A DNA stretch of 64,000 bases. It comes from Lumnitzera littorea (taxonomy: Eukaryota > Streptophyta > Magnoliopsida > Myrtales > Combretaceae). Below are positions 12,681 to 24,900 of the stretch, piece by piece. The notes beneath the pieces were generated by a model. The model had not been told where the DNA came from and did no database searches. It saw nothing but the letters and a program-made list of their open reading frames with translations. The stretch lies in contig JAMXBB010000007.1 of the NCBI GenBank assembly GCA_024138015.1, positions 86,976,482 to 87,040,481 on the forward strand. The letters run 5' to 3'. The translations under genes and the position numbers were made by a program. Numbering within the stretch: position 1 is the first letter of the stretch; every line of letters begins with the position of its first letter.

Positions 12681-14700
12681 TATAGACATTCTATTTTTGC
12701 CTCCTGTAATTTTTTTTTTTGTTTTTAGAATAAGAAAAAGGGTTTTGATTCAAATTTTTTTTTTAAAAAAAAAAAAAGAAGAAGAAAAAATTTGGAAAAA
12801 TATAAAAAAAAATTAAAAAGTGTAGGAAATTACAAAAAAAAAATAGGAAATTCAGAAAAATACATAAAAATAATAACACATTTAAAAAAAAATGTCATTA
12901 GCTCTAAGTATAATAAATTGCTAGATTAAGCTTAATAGAAAATTATTTTGTACAAGACCAAACTTATGGGTTGATTTTAAGTAGGATCTTGGTTTAGTGT
13001 AGTTTTTATGTTATTTTGTTTATCTATTTATTAAAAAAGAAAAAGAAAAGTAAGAATAATTTTTTTTTTTTTTAAAAAAAGGGAATGGGGGAGTGTCGAA
13101 CTAGGTTACACTTGATCCATTTAGTTTTGGAATAGGGTTAAAGGCCTTTGTCAAATGGAGAGAGCCTACACGAAGCAGGCGTATTGTACCTACTATTTAT
13201 TTTCTTTAGGTATATGAGTTCACATGCCTGCCTAGGTGTGTCCACCCATGCGAAGGCTTCATCATCTTTCTTCCTACATGTTTCGCATAATCCTCAACAA
13301 GCTTCCATATTTAGCTAGCTTAGTGTCTTGTGTTTGAGCCAACTTTTCATGTGGATAATATACAATTGAATCTCAAATTCTTAGTGGAATAATGTAGTAG
13401 GCATAGCATACTTTGAATTAAACTCCAAAACTTGTCTGGATTCAAGCTTTCATGGAGTTAAATTTGCCTTTAAAAATTAAAAAATTTAGACCTATGATAT
13501 TAGCTTCCCTTTGACCCAAGCTTACTCCAAGCATCTAAATAAAAATTGAAGCTTCCATTGGTTGTTTTAGGCAATAAAGAACATCTTGGGATTCTATTTT
13601 GATTATAATTTCAGCCAATATCAAGCAAAAATCAAATCAAACTAATTAAGACCCAGTAATTTTCAATTTCGAATTTAATGGTGTTTTAGACTTTCTTAAA
13701 CTTCTCCAAGCTAGGTATAATATAGAAAGGGCTTAAGGATTACATTTTAAAGGGGAACTCGATAAAAAACACTCCATATAAGTTCATATCTAAGCTTTCT
13801 CTCTCTAGCTTGCGAGCTTCTCTTTCTCTCTCTAAACTACCACTTTACAGTGGTTTTCAAGCAAATCTACTACCTTCACTAGCTCCATCACCATAAAAAA
13901 ACATAAGACCTAACCTTCAGCTAACCCCCAATGGTTAACATGAGCGACGATCGCCACCACCACCAAATGGCTACTTTAGGCTATGGCACTTGCTTAACAC
14001 CCCCATCGTCCAATGAAAAACACATGAAAACCATATTTCCCATTTGAAAATTAGTTGAAAACGACCTAGGAAACACCCTATTGACCGGAGCTTCTTCTTC
14101 TTCACAACCACACATGCCTTGCATGTGACCGCCCATATGCCAACCTGTGATCCAACCCTACTACGACTGGAACCTAATCCACATGCCCAAGATCCAACCT
14201 ATACTCCCTATCTCTAATTTGGTCCAACCCTCTTTGCAATTTTTGTTGTTTTGTCTTGTCTTTTATTATTTATTTATTTGTTCAATTATCTCTTGTAAAT
14301 CCTATTGTAAATATAACATAAAAAAAAAACAAAAAAGAAAAAGAAATGGGAAAGAAAAACAAAAAGAAGGAAAGAAAGAGAAGAAAAATAGAGAAGTTTA
14401 GTTTAGTTTTTATTTTCTTTAGTAAAACACAAAGTAAAATAAAATAGAATAAAATAAAAGGAAATAATAAAAAATGCAAAAGAAAAAGAAAACTATTTTT
14501 CCACTTAGAAAAATCAATTTTCTAAATAAATAAAAATAAATCAATCCTTTTCAAAATTAAGACATTTTTAGAATTTTCCAAAAATAAAAAAAAAAACCTC
14601 TAATTTAGGACCCTTTTAGAAAATTTTCCTTAAATAAACTTAAACTTGATCAAAAACATAAACTCGATCTTTTTAAGAAATTAAAATCAATCTACCTATT
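12681..14700 (+). repeat. element A 5' LTR, first part
   Basis: It matches 43467-45345 in order: the opening TATAGACATT and poly-A tract, GGTTACACTTGATCC, AAGCTTCCATTGGTTG, a CT-rich leader, and the AATTTAGGACC block near 14605. The TATA equivalent near 13720 reads TATAGAAAG where the 3' copy has TATAAAAAG. The LTR is cut at 14700 by a solo LTR. The small open frames inside are low-complexity. Confidence 0.88.
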
Positions 14701-17700
14701 TGTAAGCCTTACAATTAGTCACTCAAGGTTTCGATCGGCTAAAAAATCCAATCAAGCCTAAATTATAAGTAAAGCTAGAAATATTAGTAAAAATGATCCC
14801 ATAAAATTGAATTTAAGAAAATAAGTAATAAAATAAAAGAATATAAAAATTCTAAATTTTAAGTATATAACTCGTTATTTATCGAAAATGCATAAAATGC
14901 ATTCCGATAATTAACGAATTGCTAGAGATAAATTATATGTATACTAAAAATCATAAAATAACCTAAATAATATTTAGGAATATCTATTTGTACTATATAT
15001 GGATTTACATGTAGGTAGAAATACGCGTAATTACTTAAAATACGCAAAATGTGCTAAAATAATACTAAATAATTAAAGAAAATTCATAATTAATTAAGAA
15101 AAAATCAAGAAAAATTAGGAAAAATAAGGAATGATCCAGATATAGGTCGTGATAACTGGGGAAAATAAGAAAAAAATTAGCCAATTAAATTAGAACAACA
15201 CAAAAGTCAAATTGGAAGAAGATAAGGTAATTATCTAAACAAATTAACGCAAAATAATTTTCCTACAGCTTTATAAATACTCCAAATTTTTTAGAAGCTC
15301 ATTTAGGCAGTTTGGAGAGTAAGAAAAATAGAGAGAGGCGAAATTGAGAGAAAAATTAGGATTAGAAAAAAAGATAGAAAAAACTGTACAATTAGGGCCT
15401 TAGATCGGAACCCATACCAGACGAGCACCTGGGAGTGGACGGCTACCACCACTATATAGTGGTGGTAGCGCTTGAACCAGCCGATAAGGCTACGGCAGCC
15501 GGCGGTGGCTAGAGTCATTTAGACCGGTGAGTCCAATTTTCAGCTCGATTTTGTGTAATTTTGTAAAAATAGTAAATATTCTTAGAAAATTATGAATTTT
15601 GTTATTCTAGAATATTTTTGTATGTAGTTTTTAGGAAAAATATTATTTTAATGAAAATATGTCTCGTGATATATGATCCTTAAGAAATCATGTAAAATTG
15701 AGTATGTTTCGATTTAGAAATAAATGATCTTAGGAGTGTAGTTTTGAACCCAAAATTTTTGTGTAGATTACTTAGATGATATAGAATAGTGCTATGTAGC
15801 CCATTTTCAAAAATTAACTTTTGAAAATTTTAGATAATTTTTAGGCCTTAAAATGAGGCATAAAATGGGTAATTTCTGGTTAATTAAGTAATTAAATGAT
15901 TAATTATTGATTTAGTGAATAATTATATGTTTTAGGATGTTGAAATTTGATTAAGTATGATATTTGTAACATTTAGGGTGTTAGATGTAATTATTAGGTT
16001 AATTATGTAGTAAATGAGTAATAAGGAAAAATAGTAAATTTTAAGTTAATTTTGTAAATTAGGGTAATTAGGTGTAAAATCTAATTTAAGATGAATTTAG
16101 ACACTTTGAAATGATAGTTGATGTTAGGAGATGGTAATTAGAGTGATAAAAATATTAGAAGTGTATTATATACATAATAGGTGATAATACATAATATGTA
16201 ATTATTGGAAATATAATAAATAGAAAATATTAGGATAAAATTGATATTCTATAAATAATAGGGATATATAATAAAACTGATAGAAAACTTGAATTTATGT
16301 AATTATATGAAAAATGTAAAAATTTCTTACATCAGGAGTAAATTTGATACACTATTAAGGATTTAAGTGTACTGGATATAATAAAATACTGATTAGGGAT
16401 AGTTATGGTATTTAGGATATCGGGAAGTAAGGTGATTAATTTCATATTATGAGTAAAAAGAAGTTTCTAGAGTTTGGGTATAAAATAATACTTAGGAATC
16501 GAACTAGAGCCTAATTTAGAAATTGATGCGGAAACTGAACCCGAACCTAACCCCAAACCTTGAATAATTGTAAAGACTTAAGACCTAAGACCTAGATAAT
16601 TAGGTATATTAAACCCTAAACAAAACATAACCATGAGCGTTATAGGAAAAAACGAACCTATAATAGTTACATGAAAAACTGAAACCACGTTTGTATTATA
16701 AGGATGATCGGCGATGGCCTGAATGAATCGGACCTCGAGTGAGTGAGCGAGGAGTCGAGGTAAGTTGTGATTAATACAATGCTGTATTTTGGAGGCTCGA
16801 AATTATGCTTGGTTGTGCTTGTTAGATAACCTGTTGTGTGCATGTACTTGATTATGAGTAATGCTATGATTCTGTTTGTTGTTCTAGCTTGTATTATGTG
16901 ATTTATATGAAATGATTGATCACCCTAAATTGGACCTTATCAAATATACGACCAGTAATCATAATCGGACTTGCATGGCAACCCATTAAGGCAAACCTAG
17001 GATTCTCTGGCCAAATACCAACCCCTTCGAAAGAGATAGTGTAGGATTGCAAAGGGTCCCTTCTTTATCCTTAGTCGAACTAAGCAACGATAAGGAGGTC
17101 ATGGTGAGGGTGAAGTTAATGGTTCGAAGGTAGTCGCAGGAGGAGTGGTGTCTCCATTGCACAAGCCTGGGTTTGGTCGTAAGCTGTTACATTAATGCCA
17201 ACTCCTCAACCCGGATTAGAGCGGGCGCAATTTCTCTAATCTCACGACGAGCCGGACAATATCGTGCGATGGCATTTGCTTGAACATGCATTGCACCTAA
17301 TAAGTTGGTTGATAACCTTGTTGTGTTTATGGTATAGTTTTAAGTCCTTCATCCTAGCTTACTGAGTTATGATTACTTACATCCCTATAGACGTCGTACA
17401 GGTGCTAGCTAAGAGGCGGCATACAACTACTCTGAAGCTAGCAACTGCTAGATCCTAGGGAGTAAGGAAAAATATTTGAAGAATAAACATATATTTTTAA
17501 AGTCTAAGCTTTTACTTTAGAATTTTTCATTTCTGAATAATGTAATAACTAGGAAATATATTATGAAGAAATATTGTAAACTTTAATTGTAATAACTGAA
17601 TTATAGTGTATATATATATATTTCCTCACTTTATTAGGTAAATGATTTATTTAAATTACAAACTGTTTACTTCAAAGCGGGTTAGTCGTAGACGCCTTGT

Positions 17701-17798
17701 GTAGATCAGGTCTAGGATAGCGGTTGTAAGGCTAACTTCTATCTTATAATGGTTTACATGGCGGGACTATTACGACTCTACTGTTTTAGGGCGTGACA
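14701..17798 (+). mobile_element. 3.1-kb solo LTR (Tekay/Del-like) inside the element A 5' LTR
   Basis: It begins TGTAAGCC and ends GGGCGTGACA, the TG...CA form and ends typical of large Tekay/Del chromovirus LTRs. A TATA box (TATAAATA) lies at 15272-15279. The flanks are ctatt (14696-14700) and ccatc (17799-17803). The undisturbed A 3' LTR reads ccatc at this point, so this is a TSD with two C-to-T changes. The A sequence resumes exactly at 17799. No gag or pol is present, so it is a solo LTR left by recombination. Family assignment is by overall form only. Confidence 0.82.
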
Positions 17799-17803
17799 CC
17801 ATC

Positions 17804-18341
17804 TAAAGTTTTCATTAACGAACTATAGAAGTCTAATCTTTAATTGTGGGTAAGTAGGCACTTGTAGTGATGCGAGATGACTTAAAATATGAAAAAATTT
17901 ATTTTTCCATCTATTGTAAATAGTCACTCAATTTATCCTTTTTTGTAGATCTATTTCAATTTACTTAATCGTATGTGATTAGTTATTTTTAATAGGTATT
18001 TTAAAGATAAAAATAAAATCAAAAAGTTAAAAAATAATACCCATTAAGGGTTTAATAAGATAGCTCCCAAATCCAAAATCTTTGGTTTTTAAAACCTTTT
18101 CTTAAAATCGATTTTTTAAGTAGATAGGCCTTTAGGTTAAATCGATTCACTCAATCAATTTAACATAACTTACTTTTTTTCCTAACTTTAGTTGGGTAGT
18201 GACTCCAAGAATTTTCAAAATGAGTTTAAAAACTTTGGTTTTTCTTAGTTCTTAGTCAGGGATCACTATTCAACGGATAGGATTTAATGTTAGTAGAATT
18301 AAGGAAAATTAATAAGAACCGAGAAAAAATCTGGCTCGATA
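17804..18341 (+). repeat. element A 5' LTR, second part
   Basis: It continues the A LTR with a segment that matches 45364-45900 (TAAAGTTTTCA, GTAAATAGTCACTCAATTTA, then a GACTCCAAGAATTTTCA block) and ends CTGGCTCGATA at 18341. The homologous end of element B is GGCTCGACA. Confidence 0.88.
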
Positions 18342-18365
18342 GCTTAGTGACTCAATTAAAGAAGT
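18342..18365 (+). other. probable decayed primer binding site of element A
   Basis: Directly after the LTR the sequence reads GCTTAGTGACTCAATTAAAG. It looks like a G-to-A and C-to-T decayed form of the TGGTGACTCC-type site found at this place in Ogre elements. The match is approximate and the tRNA is not assigned. Confidence 0.4.
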
Positions 18366-18941
18366 CAAGAGGGCTGGCCACTTAAAAACTCTTCAAAATT
18401 AAATTTACCTTTCAAAATACCTATGTTATTTATTTATTTATTATTATAATTCATTTCACGTATAAAGTTTGTTTTAATTGCTCTATTTATTTTGCATGCA
18501 ACATACAATAGAATATGGGGGGTTATTTATTGCATCAAGTATGTAGAGTAGATACGGTCAGACCCAAGCTGTCTTAGGACCCTAAGAGGGGAGCTATTGT
18601 GTAGGTTTTAGATGTAGTGGGGTAATAATCGCTTAAGGTTGATTAAGCTACCCTACTTAAACTTTGATGTGACTAAGGAATCATTTTTTCAAAAATGTAT
18701 AAGGTTACAAAGTTTAAGGACCTTTAGAACCTACTCAAATTGCATATACTTAAATCATGAGTTAATATACCACTCTTAGAAGTTGCAACCCTAATATTGT
18801 TTTGTGATCAGTTTTATACCTACCCTTTTATAAACACCAAATCAAACAATAGGGTTACAACTTAAGGAACAATGTATTAACCTAAATATCCACATGCTTC
18901 TACTTACATTCTTTTGTTTCAATAATAAGTGACTCTTACTT
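18366..18941 (+). other. element A leader
   Basis: Non-coding. The part 18600-18740 aligns with 29808-29950 of element B (both have TGTAGTGGGG- or TGATGTGGGG-like words, then AAAAATGTA, then GGACCTTTAGAACC), so it is the shared leader of the Ogre-type elements. This alignment defines the deletion in element B. Confidence 0.6.
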
Positions 18942-19172
18942 ATGAATTGTTTGGGCCTACAGATAATGGTAGATAACCAGGTAAACAATCAAAGAATTGA
19001 TAGGCTACAAGATTACCCTAAGATCCACAAGCAGCTGTTAGAAGTTGAAATTGCCTATTTGAAGGAGAAGCTTAAATGCTCTAAAACTTACAATTGGGCC
19101 TTAGAGGCCTTTCTTGGACAAGTTATTAGGGAAACCCATGAAATACTGGAAGACGTTAGAACTTGTCTGTAA
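18942..19172 (+). pseudogene. 76-codon remnant, possible ORF1 C-terminus of element A
   Basis: It opens MNCLGLQIMVDN and continues with a charged, helical stretch (IDRLQDYPKIHKQLLEVE, later AYLKEKLKCS) that could form a short coiled coil. In element B the protein upstream of gag also ends in a charged coiled coil, and both are followed by T-rich and A-rich non-coding sequence. I therefore read this as what is left of the Ogre-specific ORF1. No enzymatic domain is seen. Upstream, GGGCCTACAG just before the body resembles a 3' splice site. Assignment is inference. Confidence 0.4.
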
Positions 19173-19537
19173 GACTTAGTTTAGGGTTTTTTTAGTAGCT
19201 TAGAATAAACGTCAAGTTTCAAATCAAGAGTAAATGTTAGGTCCTCTTCCTTTGTTTTCTATACTCTAATTTTCTAAAATAGTAAAAATTTCTTTCAGTT
19301 TTTCATTCTTTGGTATTGCCTTTTTGTAAATATTATTCATCTAACTATTGTTCCTTCTCACTTAAGGAAATGTAAATAAATTTCATTAACTTATAAATAG
19401 AACCCCAAAAAATCACCATTTTTTTTTAGATTTCTCGGTTGCTGTAAAATAGAGCCTTATCTTCTCTCTCATAAAGTAAAAATAAAAAAAGAAAAAAAAA
19501 AGGAAATTTGCTAACGATTACAAATTCTTATAGGCTT

Positions 19538-19815
19538 GATCCAAACCCAAACCTTCAACTTGTTAAGGAAGCCAACCTTAAATACAAATCCTCGATCCAT
19601 TACGGTATTTAAGCTTGAATACTAACCCTCAGCCTATTCAAGTAGCCTATCCAAACACCAACTACAGCCCATTATGCTAACCTTTAGTTCGTTCAGGTAA
19701 CTAACCTAAAACCTGTAGCTCATCAAAGCAACTGAATCAAACACAATCCTTGACCCATCAAGGTAACCAAGCCAAGCCAAAACTCTTAGTCCATTTAGAA
19801 AACTAAGCCCAACCA
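19538..19815 (+). repeat. degenerate tandem repeat, about 35-45 bp period, about 8 units
   Basis: A loosely repeated phrase recurs: CCTTCAACTTGTTAAGGAAG, CCTCGATCCATTACGG, CCTCAGCCTATTCAAG, CAGCCCATTATG, TAGTTCGTTCAGG, TAGCTCATCAAAG, CTTGACCCATCAAGG, CTTAGTCCATTTAG. It reads as a short unit near CTTAGCCCATCAAGGTAACC with heavy divergence. It lies in the interior of element A where gag would be expected. Confidence 0.55.
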
Positions 19816-21654
19816 TAAACTAAGTTAAAATACAAAGTCAAATACAACTCAAGTTTTAAACTTAGATCAAGTGAAAAGTGTCAAAACTGGGGCATGTTTT
19901 GAGAAACTGGGGGCAAAAGTCAATCTTTACATTGAGGAAAATAAATATAGATTCCTCCTTAAGAAATCGATAACTCATTTTTAAAAAGTTTAGAATGAAA
20001 AGAGGCAAACGATATCCTACATACTATCCTTAAACACTTTGAGAGTTGAGTAACATTATGGTGAAGATATTTTGAACTCATTCCTTAAAGGAGGTTAATT
20101 TAGAATTTAATACATAGATTAAAATGAAGTTGCGTATTCATTTTCAAATCCCAAAACACAATTATCTTTTGTTAACCTCGTTATACTAACTTAGAGTTTT
20201 TTAAAATTTAAACTCTCTCAAGAATCACCTCGTACTGGGGTAATTCGAAAGTTAGGATCATTGATTAGCAGAAAAGGATAAAAATTGGTTTGTGCTTACT
20301 TTAGTGGCATCAATTCAAGAATATTTTTTTTATTTTGATAATTTATTTTTTCTAAAATGAAGAAGAGCTTACAAGAACCCTATACATACAGTCCAAGCAC
20401 TTTAGAGAGACCATTACTTCCAGACGTAAGTAAAAAGGGTTAAAAAAAACAATGAAAAAATGGGGCAACCAAAAAAAAAAAAAAAAGGAGAAGAAGAAGA
20501 AGAAGAAGAAAGGAAAGAGGCCGGAAAATTGGGCCTAAGTGTAAGACGAAACCCCAAAAAATATATCACATCCTAGCAAGAGTAGCAAAACTAAATCAAA
20601 AGGCCTAGAATCAAAGCTCGAATAGCCCTAAAAACGTATAACCCTGAATCACATTCCAAGACCAAAAACACAAAATCTCCATAACCACTCCGAATCACAC
20701 TTCAAAATTACAAACAAAAAACTTTGTCACCCATACTAAATCACACAAGGCTTCCCTACCCACAATACCTTTCACACTTAATAAAAGCTCTTTTGATCTT
20801 ACAAGATAATTTTTCTTTAATAAAAATTATTTTTAAAACTAAGGCAAGCACACTTCTAGTTTTTTCCTAAAATTTATTGACTTATATACCTGGGTTGAAT
20901 AAATAAATTTTTCAAAATAAGTCTTCTCATCATTCCTCTTGAAACCATTTGACCAAAAGCCTAAATTCACAAAAAAAGACCTAATAGATCAATTAAAGCG
21001 TATCACCTACAAAATGAACCATAATTTTTGGAACAATAGTCAAGAGTGAAATCTAGATCGAGAGTGTGCAAGGAAGACCTCTTCAACTAAACTAATCATG
21101 AGTTATCTTTTCTTTAGGAAATGAATGTTTAAAATCATAAGACCCCACAAAGAAGCCTAGCATCGGAGTTAGGAGACATTTTAAAGACTAAGAAGAATAT
21201 AAGATGCTCCACATGGCTATCAAGGAAGGGGATGATTATAATACTTACTTCTTAAACAAGAATTTATACCTCTTAGCAAACTTTAAAAAAAAAAAAGACA
21301 AAAAAAATAAAATAATAATAAAAAAGAAGAGAGAGAAAAGGTGAAAGCTTACTACAAGTTCTTTTTTCCATCCATTTTCAAGTTCATATCGGCTTGAGTG
21401 GCTAAACTTTTAATTCATGTCACCTATTTTCTTTTCAATATGGTCACACTTTTTAAAGTTGACCATAATAGTCTAAATCATTCCTCCCAATGTAGTTTTT
21501 TATGACCATCAACTCTATTTTTTTTTGTTTTTTTGTTTTTATAGATTATGGGACCTAATCCTTGATGTCTTTTTTTTTTCATCAATGGCTTTCACCAAAT
21601 TCTTCGTCTGTAAAAAATTTTCAAATGGGTTACATTCCTCACTTTGCATCTTTA
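19816..21654 (+). other. element A interior, non-coding
   Basis: AT-rich sequence with no frame of useful length and no gag or pol similarity seen in any frame. It contains a (GAA)n run at about 20488-20515, like the (GAA)n run after pol in element B (38808-38848). It may therefore correspond to the post-pol region. Confidence 0.6.
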
Positions 21655-21988
21655 ATCCATTTTTCGGGTTCTAGCCGTCTCTTAGGGTGTTGTCCCATCT
21701 TTAATCCATTTTTAGGGTTTTAGCTGGCTTTTAGAGCGCCATCCCATCTTTCATCCATTTTTAGGGCTTTAACCAGCTCTTAAAGCACTATCCCATCTTT
21801 CATCAATTTTTAGGGTTTTAGCCAGCTCTTAAAGCATTGTCTCATCTTCAATCACTTTTTTTAAATGTCCTAGTTAACTCATAAAGCACTATCCTGATTT
21901 ACTGCCTTTCTTAAGGTTTTAACAAGCTTATAGGGCACTTCCTATCATCAATTTCTTTTAAGGTCTTAGCGAGCCCATAGGGTGCTTC
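21655..21988 (+). repeat. element A 3' repeat array, left block (about 49-bp period)
   Basis: About seven units of the phrase TTTTAGGGTTTTAGCCAGCTCTTAAAGCACTATCCCATC in diverged form, each short enough to follow by eye, with starts near 21665, 21714, 21763 and 21812. The last unit is cut at TSD gcttc (21984-21988) by insertion D. The array resumes at 28491. Confidence 0.8.
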
Positions 21989-24900
21989 TATTATGATCCA
22001 AGGGTGGCTTGATCGTAGTAAGCGCCATATATCGCACAAAAGACCGTAGATTGATTCCCCTTCTAATCGAAGACTCTTCATACGACATACAAGGCTACTA
22101 CTACGATCAAATACCTAAGGATATGTAGATAAAGATAATATCATAACATAACTTTATATAACATAAAATTTATAATACATTACAACCATTGTAATATTAC
22201 AAAACTTATAGCCTCAAAAGACTAGTAAACATTCTATAATAAGATAAAATTCTTGAACTAACTACTGTGTAATATTATACAAATCATTACAAGTCTATAA
22301 TAAAATCATATTGTACATAAGTTTGCTCTTCTCTCTAACTTATATTCACAACCCAAAACACTAAATTGATCTCAGGCATTCTTTGGCCAGGTGTAACAAA
22401 CATGTTCTCTTGCAACAAAAGTCTACAAAGGTATAAATTTATTAAGATTAGTGAAGTATCCCTTAACCACACTAACAAGTAAGTTATATAAACATTAATT
22501 CAAACATATGTATGCATGTTCACACAATATGCTACATAAATACATACAATTGACTAAGTACTGTATATAACTCAGATTTAACACTCTTCAAAGTTAGGGT
22601 TGGAGTATATATAGTACCAGTTGGATCCGGGTATTATACCTGAACTTGTTTCACTACGAAACTATATGTTTTGTATTCAATTCAAAATAGTTAGTTGTTA
22701 ATTGGTTTTAATGAAAAATTAAGTTCTAATTATAATTGTGAGTGGCCTCTCATAGTTCACACCGAACCCTAAACGGAGATCTCTAAACTCGACCCTTTAT
22801 CAGGTGATTAGTGGCTCCAATGCCTAGTAATCTCACAGGTCAGGGTAAGGTCATATTGTACATGTGTACTATACTAAAACACTATAATAAAAAATTATCA
22901 ACCCCTATATGGCATCTCGCTACCTTCATATGATGTGATAGCCAGAATTAATTATGCAATGCATGTTTATGCATGATCTAATTTAGTTTATTCAAGTCCG
23001 ATATACATAGGTTCAATTATTATATGACCAACCAAATTTACAGATAGATCATTTCCTACTGAATCTACTATACAACAAATAGTAAGTTATCATATCATGT
23101 AGTTATTAATAACAATTAATATTCACTAATTATAAGCACAAACATATATGGAATTATAAGGAGTATTCACTCAGCCATGATATTAGTCAAGGATTGTAGT
23201 AATCCTTGGGCAAGTCAGTGTCCGTATCGGAATCACTTTTTGATTAAGAAATAAAAAAGATAATGAGTATTTAAGTAAGCTAACTATCCTATGTACCTAT
23301 TTAACTATATTTACCTATGCTTCTATCAATTTTCCCCTAGTTCGAGTTCTTTTGGTAATCACATATAACTTTTTTGTTCTAATTCTGTTATTTATAAACT
23401 TATAGTTAATTTTTATCATTTTTGAGCGTATATTTACATAATGGGATCCATTTTGGATGTTAAAACCTACATTTATCGAGATAAATTTAAATTGTTATAA
23501 ATTTAATTATTTTGACTCAAATACTTTTATTTAGTAATTTTCGAGTTTTCTTTATTATTTTACAACTTAATTAATTTCTAAATTTATATTTTTATGATTT
23601 CTTATTTTTAACTTTGATTTATGTAGACTTCATTGTTTTTCTTATTTTAAGCTTGATTTACTATTTATTGTAATTTTGTTACTATTATTAATTTACTTAA
23701 TTAATTTTATTATTATTCTTTAATTATCTTGAAGTTTTTGGTTTAATTATTTATTTAGGGTACATTGTTGACGTGGCACGATTTGGTTAGTCCACATGGC
23801 AATTTGTTGAGTTTTATTATTTTTTTCATATTTCTTGAATTTTATATTATTATTAGGTATATTTATATATTATTATATTTAATTAATTAATAGATTATGG
23901 GCCTTAATTATGTATTATAGTTTCGACCTATTACATATGTACGTATATTTTATTCTATTACATTAAATAAGTATATTGTATATGTATAATTATATATATA
24001 AGTACTTATGTGTTTATGTACATATGTATTCTTATTTATACTATTATACTTAATATACTTATACTTAGTATATTAGTATATGTACTTATATGTATGTCTA
24101 TACATGTAGGCATACGTATATATATGTATTTATACATAATTTTATACATACTTTTATACGTATATATCTATATGTATTTTTATATTTTCTCAATGTATTC
24201 TTAAGAATCTTTCAATATATACAATATCTATACATACTCATATTTTCGATTTTATACCCACATATAAATATATATATATATATACCTATAAACACCTAAT
24301 TTTTGTTCCCCTTTTTATTTTTTAGTTTAGGTTATAGGGTCCTAAATTAGAAAAAGTTAAAAAAAAATAAAAAATTAAAGAAAATCCCCTAAAAATGAAG
24401 AAATTTAGAAAAAGTAGGAATTTTAGAAACATACAAAAAAATTGAAAAATTTAGGAAAATATATAAGAAGTTTGAAGAGTCATAGAAAAATATAATAAAA
24501 ATAAGGAATTTAGAAAATAATAAATTTTTAAGTTGCTTGGACAGAGTAGATTTAATTTAATTAGAGTGAAAATAAAGGACTATTAGACCTAGGCTTAGAT
24601 TTAAATCTAGCTTAGACTGACTTAGTCCATATATACAATTTAATTGCACATATGGACAAGGAACAGGACAACAGCCTAATGTTAAAACACTTGAATTAAG
24701 TGCATGGATTAAGTTAGAGGACAAAGGTTCGAAGCTCACTAGAGGCATGAGGATGATTTTTATCTTTTTCTTTTTTAAATTCACATATTGCCACTTGTCA
24801 AAATATCATTAGGCTACGTATCTAATTGTGACACGTAGTGCATTGTGAATCACTTAGACAACACACATTCTTTCCCTCATTTTTTCCTCCCCTTTCCTTA

